DNA from: Blattamonas nauphoetae
Taxonomy: Eukaryota > Preaxostyla > Oxymonadida
Assembly: GCA_033064195.1 (NCBI GenBank)
Contig: JARBJD010000027.1
Span: forward strand, 310,001-374,000
Length of the DNA stretch: 64,000 bases
Direction of reading: 5' to 3'
Shown: positions 23,871 to 34,848 of the stretch, piece by piece
Layout: the number at the start of each line of letters is the position of its first letter
How positions within the stretch are numbered: position 1 is the first letter of the stretch
Notes under the pieces: generated by a model
Database searches by the model: none
What the model saw: only the letters and a program-made list of their open reading frames with translations
Told to the model about the DNA's origin: nothing
Program-made: the position numbers and the translations under genes

Positions 23871-24199
23871 TAGGCATGGGCACCAGTCACCGGACTCAAA
23901 CTTTTCGGACTGACTCGATTTGGCCCTTTTTTTGTGGTTCTTTGAGAGGAATCGTGATTTTGTCGTTGTTGGTGTATTCAATGTGATTGTAATGTCTGAA
24001 TTACATCAATATTTGTGGCAAATGCTTCTCTAATCATTGGATCGGTGTGTGAGTTGATCAGCCCTAAATCACTACATGTGACAATGGAAAAAAAAATCAT
24101 GGATGTACTGTGACCTTAATTGCTCGCCGACAAAAGAAAACATCATTAAAACTGATTTTGAAAGAAAGTGATGAGAAACGAACATCAGGCATTGCGAAA

Positions 24200-27100
24200 G
24201 AAGCCGAACAAAGAACGAAGCCGTGAAGTGCTGCCGTGTCTGCGGGTACGGACGAATCACTCACGCCAGCAGATGACACAACAGAGAGCACACGTACAGC
24301 GAATTCATCTCCTGCTTCAGCTTCTCGCTCTGCCCCTCTTCTTCAATTTTGAACGACAGGAGAGGAGACGAGTAGATATCAGTGTAGTCGATGAAAACGA
24401 TTGAAGACAAGTTTCTTCGTCCACAAACTCGCCTGTCACCAACATCTCGTGGAGAGATTTCAGTGTGTCGACATTCGTAAAAAGTCGCGAGATCAGCGAC
24501 TGAACAAACTTCGAAGGATTGGCAAAAGAATAGAGGAGAAACAGTGCAGACGACGGATCGTCGAACGGATGAATACGATTGCCGTCTTCCGGGGCCGACT
24601 ATATCTCATCAAGCATTCCATCTATATCTCATCAAGTTTTGATCAAGGGTTTACTCTTTCCCTTAATAGTCTTTTTTCACCGACTGAATCTCCTGTTTTT
24701 CAGACTCAACACATCATTCTTATCTTCATCTCACTGTAATTCTCTCTATTTTCAACATTTTTGGTGGAATAAAACTACTTCTGTTGTTTCAAACAAACTG
24801 TGTTGATCGAACCATTGATTGTTTCTTTCCTTCTTCGAGAATCAGGAACTGTGGTCTCATCTTCGTTTTCTCGAAGTTTATGGACTAGTTCTATGTGCAA
24901 CATCTCGATACCGATGTGAAATGACGCGTGTTTTTACCGTCTACAATAGACGCTGGCGACTTCATGCTTTCAGAGCCTGACTGTCTTGAAGGAGTGGTTG
25001 TCACAAAGCCCAGCGATCGTCGTCCGAAGACGCCCACAAGCAGCACAGTCCAGTTGGAGACCGTTGCAAAGAACGTCTTCACCGACCATCCGAACATGAA
25101 GCTGTATCGAGTCCTGATCGCTCTCCACACAACCTTTAATCTCCCCCCTGGCGAATATACGCTTGTTTGCCAGCTGCTTGGTTCAATTGTGGCTGTCCTT
25201 TTCCGCGCTGAGTCGATGGAACAGTCGCTGCTGCTGCCAGACTCGGAGGAGACGATCTCGATTGGGAAGATCGACAAACTGCATCTGCACACCATGTATG
25301 CCGACGAGGCGATGATGAAGGAGTTCTTGACAGAGGCGCAAAGGGTCTGGTCTTTCTTCGTATTCATTTTCTGGTTGTCTATCACTCTCTCCAAAGACCG
25401 TCCGAAGTGTCTGTCTGACAGGCGTTCATCAATTCCGCAACACTCTTTGTCAAGCTCTCCCGACACGTGCCATGCACGACCAGATGGCCGACGTTCCACT
25501 CACCCCCACTCGTCCTCGCACTGTCGCCACAAACGTCAGAGGCACTCCACAATGCAACACACGAGCTGGCTCGTCGATGTCGATTCGATCCAAAACAGCG
25601 ATGAGAAACAAACGAGGAACAAGATCGGCGACGACCCTATCTCGCAACTCAAAATGACAGTTGTCTTCACCCATCCTCGTTCTCGCTCCCACCGAAGAAG
25701 TTGGATGAGGTTCCGATGTGGCACTGCACTTCTGTGCTGATCCCCCATCTCTCGTTCTTCACATGCAAGCCACTGCCCGAAGACTGGATTCTGCTGCTTC
25801 CGCAGAACAAGGCGTCGCAGGACAGAGAATTGCGGATATTTTAACGGACGGGACAAGATTGGACGGAGCGATCGGGGATGTACGACGAGGATGACGACAC
25901 ACACACAGATTCAGCCTACATCGAAGTCGAAACAGAGTGGACAGATGAGTTGCTAGGAGGTTTTTGATCATTTGAAGGAGAAAGACGAGATAGAGAGGAA
26001 AGAGATTGGAGAAGGAGCCTGAAGAGTGTCTTGTTCTATTTGACCAATAATTTTTAACTTTTTTACGAAAATTGTTTCAATCCCGCAAAAACAACCGATA
26101 CGAGACCAGCTGTCACGATGTCTAATGTTCAGAATGAAACAATCAATGGCTCGATCAACACAGTTTGTTTGAAACAACAGAAGTAGTTTTATTCCACCAA
26201 AAATGTTGAAAATAGAGAGAATTACAGTGAGATGAAGATAAGAATGATGTGTTGAGTCTGAAAAACAGGAGAGTCAGTCGGTGAAAAAAGACTATTAAGG
26301 GAAAGAGTAAACCCTTGATCAAACCTTGATGAGATATAGATGGAATGCTTGATGAGATATAGTCGTTCCCCCGTCTTCCTGCTCCTCTTTCTGCCCGCCA
26401 AAACCGACACACGCTTCGCTGGAAGCGCTGACGGTCTCCTCGTCTCATCCCTCCTCTTCTTGCTGTTCTTCGACGTGTTCGTCGACAGATACAGCGCTGG
26501 TTGGTATTCGATGAATCGATGGTCGGCGTAGATGTCGTCCACCTTCTTAAACAGCAGGCTGTGCAGAGCTGATGGCAGGAACGACGAAGGAAGTCCTTTC
26601 GTTGCGGATGTCGCTGGGATCGTCAGCTGGTGAAGTCCACGCAGTGTTGCCAGTGCTATTGGCATTGACACAGGCGGTGTCAGGAAGGACAGCGCCGCAT
26701 CGTTCGTTTCCTGTCGTCGTTGCAATCCCCCTGCTGCTCCCTTCCCTCCCAGTGTTCCCGAATGAAGTGTCGACATTTTCTGTCCCTACTCCGCCGTCAC
26801 ATTCGTCGCAATCACAACCAACTTCGCCGTCACCATCGCGAACGTGAAGGGAGTGCGACCAGACGGTGTGGATTCTCGAACGACACAGCCGCACTCGTCG
26901 ACGCACTGGACGGCGTGATCATCGTCGTGATCACCGAAGGCGAGTTGGCTGCCCTGAAGGGCGTGGTCTGTTGTGCTCTTCTCTCCGACAGCGGAGATGT
27001 CAGAGGACTTTGCGGTGGCGGTGTTAGTTTGGATGAATGGCGCGTCTTCTTGTTTGATTTATCGCGATCGGCTTGTTTTTCGTTTCTTCGGCGTTCTGTC

Positions 27101-28885
27101 CAGCTCCAGAACGCTTGATTCGCTTCTTTCCGAACATCTTCGCGATCTGTCTCGCCCCAGATCAGTCGAGGCGTCACAAACGACGAATCATACAAACACC
27201 AAAACGCACCGACATTGATCGGTAGGAACGGTGATTGCTGGATCGTGTTGTTCGCACTGTCCTGAAAGTCAATCATGTTTCCCGAGTTCTTCAGAGATGC
27301 GTTGCTTCGGCCTTTGTGTTTGTCTTCCTTTTCGAGAGAGGTGTGTTCACGCGGTCGGAAGATTGATTGCATGATGTCTTCTGATTTTCCGCTTCCAACC
27401 TTCGCAAGCACGTGCTGGCCGGTCTTGTCCTTCAACACGGTGAGCAGAGCGTCTTCTTCAGAGCGGTCTGGAGGGAAGAGAGGGAGGTGAGATTCATGAG
27501 AACGAAAAAGAGAAAACGATTGGAAGTGAGCTGAGAGCAAAAGTGGTGAAAAACGAAAAAAAAGTGAACTTGTACAGAATCAGACCTCCCGTCAACGCCA
27601 GAAACTCGATCAGGTTGTCCACATCATCGTCCTCCTCACCAACCTTCTTCGCCATCCCGTTTTGATACGTCTGTACCTCTCGCTCCCTCCAAAGTCTGTC
27701 CAACACAACTTCGGCGATCTCGTCCAGATGCATCGATCCGAAAGAGTGATTCCGAGCTTGCGTCGTTTCGATTCCCACCTTCTTCACAAGCGACGGCTTG
27801 AGTTTCATCACTTTCAACACAATCAGCCAGTCCACAAGGTTCGACACATCACTTAAATCTCGCCAACTCCCATCCAGCGAGATGGAGGGTGGTTTAGTGT
27901 AGAAATGGATGGTTGCGTCGAGTTTGTTCGCTGACATTGACATCTTCGGTTCTTGTGGCATCCAAATGGCGCTTTGAGAAGAGGAACTGTATTTGAATGT
28001 GGGAGTCTGTGTGACGGTGTCTGGACGTTGGGAGGGGATGCTTGAGGCGCGCCGTCCTGTCGAACGGGAAGGTACGGATTTGCCAGCCCTTCACTCGACT
28101 TCACCAGTTACTCCAAGAAGTTCCGAGTTTGGGGCTCTTGGAATTGGAGAGCATACCGACGTTTCAGTTCTCGCACTCCGATACTCGCCACAGCTTCTCT
28201 CACGTGCTATCTGCTCCTTGTCTGTCAGAACCCATGGTTTGATCGGAAGACCTCCCAAAATCGTTTCTGCTTTCTGTTTTGTGTTCGAGTTCGGTGCTTT
28301 TGTCGTGTTGTGGCGGAATTGTGGCAGGAAGTGGATAGAGGACGATGCAGAGGGAGACATGTTATTGTAGAAGAAGTAAGGCGATGAAAGAGAGTAAAGT
28401 GATGCCGGCGACAGAAAAACGGCGAAAGAAGATAATTCGGTTCATGTCAAAGTTGCGATGGCGTCAGCTTGGGAAGTGGTTTCTGCGGAGTAGATAGCGG
28501 TTGCGTATTTTGGATAGGATTCAAAAGCAGAAACGCTGGAGGGAATCACGTTGGATTATTGTTGAAGAAAGGGTGTTTTGTGGACATCAGAAGTTGGAGA
28601 GTCGCTGCCGATGGTTGGCGAGGTTTTAGGCATCAGAGAGAGAGGGAGAGAAATATACATCCGATTTAGTTGGGCTGGATGAACCGGAGCGGGGAGAGAA
28701 CATGGCGCGAGAAGCGACTCAGGAATCGATTTGAGAAGATCAGAAACAAATGATTGGCGAGTCAACAGGAAGCAGATATCACGATAATAATCGTGCAAGT
28801 GCACTTCGGATGACTGTCGTGGTTCTGGAATGGGCGAGAAGGCCTCGATATAGAACAACGGGAGGATCCCACTGAAGGACGCCAT
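24200..28885 (-). CDS. captured large multi-exon gene, possibly RME-8/DNAJC13-like, split by a nested element
   Basis: Minus-strand blocks begin at about 28885 with MASFSGILPLFYIEAFSPIP and end at a GTATAT splice site. They continue at 28091-28360 (ETILGGLPIKPWVLTDKEQ), 27590-27961 (ISLDGSWRDLSDVSNLVDWL, LDEIAEVVLDRLWRERE), an intron GTCTGATT...CCTCCAG, 26900-27470 (SEEDALLTVLKDKTGQHVLA, FWCLYDSSFVTPRLIWGETD), 26371-26780, then beyond the nested element IHPFDDPSSALFLLYSFANP and VDTLKSLHEMLVTGEFVDEE (24400-24581). The TPRLIW...R pattern and the late LHEMLVTGEF block recall DNAJC13/RME-8 endosomal proteins, but no J domain is visible. Frame changes occur near 24400 and 26830. It lies wholly inside the hAT-like TIRs. 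The family call is tentative. Confidence 0.4.
24591..26370. mobile_element. gene-carrying element with ~235-bp TIRs, ACTATATCTCATCAAG family
   Basis: The left end is GGGGCCGACTATATCTCATC and the right end is the inverse of GGGAACGACTATATCTCATC. The inverted arms 24591-24834 and 26134-26370 are near-identical over about 235 bp, and each starts with two copies of TATATCTCATCAAG. The 9-bp duplication CCGTCTTCC lies at 24582-24590 and 26371-26379. It is inserted in a coding exon of the gene carried by the hAT-like element. The inside is a coding fragment with no transposase. Long TIRs and a 9-bp TSD are MULE-like. Confidence 0.9.
24928..25700 (+). CDS. captured two-exon gene fragment inside the nested element, unrecognised
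   Basis: The plus-strand frame has KNVFTDHPNMKLYRVLIALH, TFNLPPGEYTLVCQLLGSIV and TMYADEAMMKEFLTEAQR. It then meets a candidate 52-nt intron (GTCTGGTC...CTCCAAAG, about 25347-25398) and resumes in phase 0 with TVRSVCLTGVHQFRNTLCQA, RAMHDQMADVPLTPTRPRTV and an Arg/Ser-rich end at about 25653. It has globular composition and good codon bias, so it is a genuine gene piece rather than noise. There is no start codon in context, as expected for a captured internal fragment. Domain unknown. Confidence 0.45.
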
Positions 28886-29800
28886 TTTCTGCTTTTTGCA
28901 TATTTTGAGGTGTTTGGAAAGAAGAAGATGACGTAAAAGAGACAGAAAAGCATAGGTGAACCACAAAAGGAAAAAGATTTCACAAAATACCATTTCTTGT
29001 TGGGATACGAGGAACGATGTGATTAACTGTCAAAATTGAGTGAGATACGTTTCCTGGACAAAATATTGGGACAATATATAAATAAATATACATAGTTGAG
29101 TAGACTTGAAATGGTTGAGGACACAATACTGTCAATAGTCACGAGTGAGACGGTGCTCTGTGTTGTTGGTCCAGAAGAGAGACTGGAGATGTTCTGAGAA
29201 TCAAACTTGACTAGAGCAGATCAAGATTGCAAACAGATGTGCCAAACGATGGTTTTGCCCTTATTTTCTCCATAGATAATTTGCGGGGGTGAGTTGATCC
29301 TGAAAGTCAAAATCAGTTTCCTTTTGTCAAATAGAGTGGAAATGAAAAGAAAATCAAAATTCAAACCTTGTCGATTCACGCGCTGAGTTTCAGTTGAAAA
29401 GGAGATCGGACAGTCCAGTCAGTCCGGTGACTATTTGCATGATTGCATGGGCGGATCAGTGACTCAAAGTGACTCGAGATAAAAGTATGGGGTGTGATGC
29501 TGACCTGTGTCTAAATTGGTTTGATTTTTCTGAAAATGAGTTGAATTCTAAAAAATAGTGCGAAATGTGAAAGAAACACTACGAAAAGCGATTGATAGAG
29601 GATGGAGATTGTGAATGTGTTTTTGAGAGGAATATCCCAGGATATTGAGGTGATTATCAAGACTGCTGCGATGTCCGATTGGAAGTGGGACATTTTGGGT
29701 CTGGATTCCTCATGTTTTGGACTTATGGGGGTGAGTCACTGACTCGATTTTTTTCGGTGACTGGACTCGGTCATTCTTGACTGTCTGTTGCCCATGCCTA

Positions 29801-30068
29801 CATTCTTCCTCTCTCACATCCGCAACTCCATTCTTCCTCAACTTTCTTGTCCGCTTCAAGTCCTCCACACTTTATTTCAATGCACCGACAGATCAGAGTC
29901 ATCCACTACGAATAGCTCGGCGGATGTGCTATGGTTGAAGGTCTGATTGGACCCTTCTGCGTAGTCTCCACATGAACAGCACAAGAACATCGATGATGAC
30001 AAGATGTTGTTCAGCTCAGAAGTGGAAAGAGCTCCGCATGAATAGCTCCCTGCATAGCATTACTCAAA
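29801..30068. other. short host stretch beyond the hAT-like element
   Basis: It begins with the right TSD copy (29801-29808). By position it should continue the truncated paralogue gene at 22883-23870, but I see no matching exon. The plus strand shows a short frame with SHIRNSILPQLSCPLQVLH. Nothing else supported. Confidence 0.3.
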
Positions 30069-30079
30069 TGTGCATGTGT

Positions 30080-30445
30080 CAATTTTCGATTCTCATGTTC
30101 TGACGCAATTTCACTCGCTTCGAACAGCGAGGCAACAATCGAGAATAGGTCAGCTGGGAATGCCCATTCTCATTGCAGAAGATACGCTCTGGCTTAATGT
30201 CCCGATTAAAAACTTGCTGATGGAGCCAACATTAAACATTCGGCGAGGAGCTGTCGATTCCATTCTTCCGACGAAACGTGGTTTCCATGTGAATGGTCTG
30301 GTTCGCATTGAGCAGACACAGATTGGGGCCGATAAGAGCCGCTTCTAGACAGAAATGTCGATCTGAGGGAGAGGTTGTGGTCTTCGTGAGATTGGTTGTG
30401 AGAGAATAGAAAAGTGACGTTTCGAACCAGTACATTGTGTCTCAA
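30080..30445 (-). pseudogene. protein kinase domain remnant
   Basis: The minus-strand frame reads QQVFNRDIKPERIFCNENGH then SQLTYS near 30125-30205. This matches the catalytic-loop region of eukaryotic protein kinases (HRDIKPENI...N..G...LTDF), with the HRD His replaced by Asn and the DFG segment eroded to YS. An in-frame stop precedes it (after GIDSSSPNV), and the upstream lobe cannot be followed. It is a decayed kinase piece without likely activity. Large kinase families are usual in such protists. Confidence 0.55.
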
Positions 30446-30716
30446 TGCGTCCTGTAAATCCTCCTCCTATTTCGTGAGATGGATGTTGGAGGAGATCGTT
30501 CACTGCCTGAAGCTAGATGAATCCAGTTGTCAGAAGGATCGATCCAATCCCTTCCAAGACTACGGTCATCAACTGTTCGTCAACAGTGGGGAGTACGTGG
30601 TAGAGTTCTCTGCACTCAGGAGCGCACCAACCAGCATTGTCTCCATAAATTTGGCCATCGACACCTAATAATCTGTTTAAACCGAAGGTTACTGGTGTGT
30701 TTCTCATCGAAGTTGG

Positions 30717-31006
30717 TCATTCACAGAGATCCGTCTCGTCTTCTTCGCAGTCTGAATCAACAATCACGGTTCCCCTTCCACTGATTCTGAGGTTGTCTCG
30801 TATCTGCTCCTTCTTCGGAGATCCGGTTGTAAGATGGGGCCGATGGCGAGTCCTTCCAACCGTCGTGTCTGGACGAATCCTTCTCGGTCGTGACTGGACT
30901 TTTGGGTTGGGATTTGTCAATGATGATCTTCCCAAGGACTTTGTCAGCTGATCATTTTCGATCGCGCGTTCGCTTGGAATTCTCAGTCGCTTCTCTATTG
31001 GTGTTA
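30717..31006 (-). pseudogene. DDE transposase C-terminal tail, separated by insertion
   Basis: The frame TPIEKRLRIPSERAIENDQL...IVDSDCEEDETDLCE, stop, joins LLQLDYI at 33056 in frame when 31007-33053 and one TA are removed. The tail is basic then acidic, as in other pogo-like proteins. Confidence 0.7.
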
Positions 31007-33053
31007 CAGTCCTTGCACAATGCGGGATTCTTTCAAAAAGCGGGATTCTCCGATTTCGATTCGTCGAAAGACAAGCGTCTCCATCCTCAATCATTGATTT
31101 CAGTCGTGTCATTTGAGCCCATTTAACGTGTTCGATTGGACTGTTTTGCATAGGAAATGTGCTTTTTTGTTGGAAGGTGACTGTTCAAGAGAATGAAATA
31201 GAGCGAAAAGTAAGAAGCCCATGATTGATGAAAGGCATCAAAAAGATCAGAACTCCACACCGACGAGCTATCGAGCGAGAGCTCGGAAAGACTGAATATT
31301 TCGGATTGTCAAGAGCTGAAAAGGTGATAAGGATCGAAAACAAACTCCATCTCAAGAAGGGCATCGTCAACAGGGTCGTTGGAGCTGGGAGGTCTTCTCT
31401 CTGGAGAGCAAGACGGGCGGTCGCAAGCAGACGCGATGTAGGTGTACCAGGACGACCAAACAGGCTTCGGAAGAAACAGCGAGAAGATTTGTTGTCTACA
31501 TTCCAAGATCAGAAAACCGATCGTGGCACATGTAAACTTTCGGTTCTACAACAAGCTGTATCGACTTTTTTCAGTTCATTTTTCCGTTCAAGGCCGAAAC
31601 GATGCTGAAAGATGAGATGGGGAATGAGTATGAAGGCAGACCTTTGAGCCCAACGTGGATTTACCACAACACTGACGCGGTGAAAGATCTCGTTGTTTCC
31701 ACACCTACTGTTATGGAAGCCAAAAAAATATCATGTTGCAATCTGTTGACTATCAATGCGTGGATCGACCTTCTCGGCAATATTGTGACTTCATATTCGA
31801 TCGACCATCGCCTCCAATTTAACTTCGACGAAACTTCCCTGAAAGTGACAGGGAAGAAAGTTCAATTGGAATTTCATTCAAAACATACTGTTCCTCCACC
31901 TCTCAAAAAGCCGTCAAGAACTCCCAACACAACGCTTTGTTCGTGTATCTGTGCTGATGGCACATGTTTACCACATGCCATCATTCTGGCAAAAAAGAAA
32001 GATGCCGTTGAGTTTATGGATTTCAACCCAGACACCCTCATTCAGATCACAAACACGTCGGGATGGATGGATAAGCTCACGTTTAAAAAGTATATCGAAA
32101 CAGTTTTCCTTCCTTTTGTTGTCCAGAAACGATCACGTCTCCAAATGACTGATCGTTGGGTCCTGTTGGTCGTCGATAGTCATTCCAGTCGATTTCAGTC
32201 CGATTTACACGAGTTACTCATTCAAAATCACATTCATTTACTCACTCTCCCGCCAAACACAACAAATCTTCTGCAGCCATTAGATGATATCCCCTTCAGG
32301 ACGTTCAAAAAGTCCTTTTACGATTCCTATTCGGAGCCAGCAGAACCTACTCGATCAGCAATTCGGGTCGCTGTTGCAGAAGGACTGAAAATGGCCCTGC
32401 AAGAAGGGTTCAGAATCAAATGTATCACACCAGCATTCTCTAACTGCGGATTCTATCCACTTTCCCAACAAAATCCTACTAACAAACTGAAAAGGCAGTT
32501 CCAGTTGTCAATGACTTGTTCCGACCATGAATTAGTCGAATTCTGCAAGCCATCAATGATGATCTCCCACGGTCGACTCCTCACCGAAATTCAGACAGAA
32601 ATCATCCCCAAAAGTGACAAAGCACAAAATCAACCCAGACATGCAACTGATAATGGTTTGATTACTGCCTTCTTCCGACCTAGAAGTGCCCAGACATTGA
32701 CGGAGGAAACTGAACTGACGGATCAAGACAACAGGGAGGAGGAAAGAAATACCGATCGACAAGTCCATGAAAATCGTGGTCCTCCACAGTTCATCGAACA
32801 TATTGGCCGTTTCAGACTATATCATGATGATAACTAAGAAGAGACTTTTCTCAAGGCTACTCACTCCACACGTGTTCCTTTTCCAATATTCATCCGTTTT
32901 ATCACTTTTATTTAGAGAGTGATGTTCATAAACGAAGGAAACACAATGGAAATGACATATAACTGGTGTTCGTGAACAAGGAATATTGACAGTGAAGACA
33001 GAAAGAAAGCATAGTCCCGCTTTTTGAAAGAATCCCGCATTGTGCAAGGACTG
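31007..33053 (+). mobile_element. pogo/Tigger-like DNA transposon, apparently complete
   Basis: The left end is CAGTCCTTGCACAATGCGGG and the right end is its exact inverse. The match runs about 39 bp, including a doubled GCGGGA word. TA flanks both sides (31005-31006 and 33054-33055), the usual Tc1/mariner-pogo target. At 2,047 bp it is just long enough for its single transposase gene. It is inserted in the transposase tail of the surrounding pogo-like element. Perfect ends and an open coding sequence point to recent movement. Confidence 0.9.
31225..32837 (+). CDS. DDE transposase of the pogo/Tigger type
   Basis: This is the transposase of the 31007-33053 element, which cuts and pastes it at TA sites. 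The N-terminal part (from 31225) has TPHRRAIERELGKTEYFGL and a helix-turn-helix-like region ending VPGRPNRLRKKQRE. The catalytic domain shows LQFNFDETSL, VLLVVDSHSSRF and PPNTTNLLQPLDDIPFRTF, giving two Asp and the late acidic site in the usual spacing. The tail is polar and acidic (ELTDQDNREEERNTD). The two open frames (to 31608 and from 31602) join in phase if 31543-31574 (GTTCTACAAC...TTTTTTCAG, 32 nt) is an intron. The alternative is a slip in the T run. About 527 residues result, normal for the family. No other break is seen. Confidence 0.8.
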
Positions 33054-33055
33054 TA

Positions 33056-34845
33056 TGTAATCCAGTTGCAGGAGTTCGATTACTGAGTTCTCCGCGTAAA
33101 AGTCCTCAAAGTCTGAGTCGTCTGATACACAAATTATGCAATCCACTTCATTTTCGCTTTCCGTGTCGGGTTCATCGGAGTCGTCGGCACGTTGAGAGTC
33201 CACCACTGTGGGTTGTGATTCATTCTCAGCTGTTTGTTTGCGCTTTCTTAACGGCTGCTTCTTTTCCTTGTTGTGCTCTCTCCACTTCTCCAAATAGATG
33301 GGATCTGTGATTACATGGCCGCTCGTTGTCCAAAATCTGCGGCCATTCACTGTTTGATACAGATCATCTCCGGTCTCCACGGGCAGTTCAGCATGTTCTC
33401 TCTCAGTCCGACCTTCGTAAACACGAGTTTTCCAATCAAAGAGCTCTTCATACTCCTCATCACTCCGAATGCATTCGTTAATCAATTTTCTTTCAGAATC
33501 ACAGGTGTTTGTTGTTTCTTCTGAGGCGTCACGAAGTAGATAGAGCATTTTTGCCGGGCTCGCTCTGACCAGCCCACATTTTGCAAATCCGCCTTGAACA
33601 TTCTGGCGAATAAGGGCCTTCTCGATTGCACAAACGATCCGATCTAGAAAAGCATCAATGGCGGCCTGATCTTTCTTGTTCTTCGGGAATTCGATTCCTG
33701 CCAAGTTCCGCTTAAATTCTCGATTACAGACCGCATCCAGCGGCTGTAAGAAGTGGGAACAATGGGACGGGAGGAGAATCACATCAATCTTGTGTTGGGC
33801 AAGCAGCGAGACCCATTCCAGGTTATTTCTTGATGTATGTCCGTCGCATATCAATAGAGCCCGAAGATCTGTGTCCTGTAGTTGCCCCAAAGTTGGGTCT
33901 GTTTCAATCTGTCGCTTCCGGAAATCTCGCAGCATGCCTCGGACTGTTGAGATTTCCGGAATGAGTTCGTCCCTCCAAAGGTCGAAGAAGATTGATGACT
34001 CCATCCAGCCTTTCCTTGTGTGGTGGACGGTCACTGTTTCTCCCAGGCTATTGGCTATTCGTGGCAGTGGATATTCATTGTGGAAAAGCAAATGAGTTTT
34101 GAACTTCCGTCCCGACGCCGCGACAGTGAAAAGAGCTGTCATCTTTGTCATTGGTTTCGTTTGGACTACATAATGTTGTCCACGGTCGGTAGACCCAATG
34201 CACTTCCCTGGTCTGTAATTTTTCGATTGAAGGCTTGTTTCGTCGCACTGCAGAATTAGATCCTATTCATATTTATGTTTGAGTAGTAAAGTGTGTAGTT
34301 TGCTGAGCCAAGGGACTACGTTTTGCCGGGTCGAAGCCGTGTACCGAGCTAAATCCACTGAGTGAGGCGTGATGGGCTTTAAAGACGTATGTCTTTCAAG
34401 GAAGAGATATACCCATCCAGGCGAAGGTAATTGTACTTCTTGCTGGAAGAATCGTCTTTTTGATTTGATGTGGAAAGCCTGGATTGATCATGATGAGAAA
34501 AAACATACGTACGCACGCACCTTTGTATATAGCGCACATTTGTTTTGTTTGACGAGTGTAAGTAACATTTTGAGTAAAACGAGCTCTTCTTCGACTTCAA
34601 GGTAGGGCGGTGCCCCCATTCTTCCTGGAATAGTCCCAAATTTCTGGGCCTTTTCTGCTCGTTTTCTGATTTCCTGCTTGCATTTCTTGGGTGACGATTT
34701 TCCCCGCTTTTTGGGAAGGATCGGGGGAAGGTCAACCCATTCACTAGAAGGCGATTCCTCTGAATGTTCGGAGATGTCCATTTTTTCGACCCATAATTTC
34801 ATCGAAGTCTGATACAATAGTGTATAAAGTGTCCCAATAGAGATT
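33056..34845 (-). pseudogene. DDE (pogo/Tigger, CENP-B-like) transposase, main part
   Basis: In order on the minus strand: a basic leader, then APPYLEVEEELVLLKMLL (the helix-turn-helix region seen in CENP-B/pogo proteins), SPGWVYLFLERHTSL, the first catalytic Asp in LILQCDETSL, the second in LLICDGHTSR, and CSHFLQPLDAVCNREFKRNL, which is the usual segment before the last acidic residue. An acidic tail (DTESENEVDCIICVSDDSD) follows. Two in-frame stops lie between the HTH and the first Asp (near 34493 and 34267), so it is inactive as read. After the nested element its last about 95 codons continue in frame at 30717-31006. Confidence 0.75.
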
Positions 34846-34848
34846 TCA

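Larger units (their letters stand above)
23871..29800. mobile_element. hAT-like element carrying a multi-exon gene (5.9 kb)
   Basis: The ends are TAGGCATGGGCA and TGCCCATGCCTA, a typical hAT-style start. The 8-bp duplication CATTCTTC lies at 23863-23870 and 29801-29808. Subterminal words of the AGTCAC/GGACT type occur at both ends (for example GGACTGACTCG, and CAGTCCGGTGAC at 29420). CATGGGCGGATCA is at 29446-29458, the same block as in the TTGGCCTG family. It has no hAT transposase. It holds a host-like gene on the minus strand (about 24200-28885) and a nested 9-bp-TSD element at 24591-26370. Confidence 0.8.
30700..34848 (-). mobile_element. pogo/Tigger-like DNA transposon, decayed, host of a second one
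   Basis: The minus-strand transposase coding sequence runs from about 34845 to a stop at 30717, interrupted by 31007-33053. The element begins where a surface-protein frame (ESSRFNEI) breaks off. No clear TIR could be found at either end, so the limits are approximate. A possible edge at 34843 (minus strand TTGGGACACTTTATAC after TA) has no inverse partner that I can see. Confidence 0.6.

Noticed and set aside
32817-33053. Reading the minus transposase frame through to 32817 as its C-terminus
   Set aside because: This part is the inverse end of the inserted 31007-33053 element; the true tail continues at 31006.
30690-34848. Clean TIRs and TA duplication for the outer pogo-like element
   Set aside because: A TTGGGACACTTTATAC edge was suspected at 34843, but no inverse partner was found near 30700, so the limits are only approximate.
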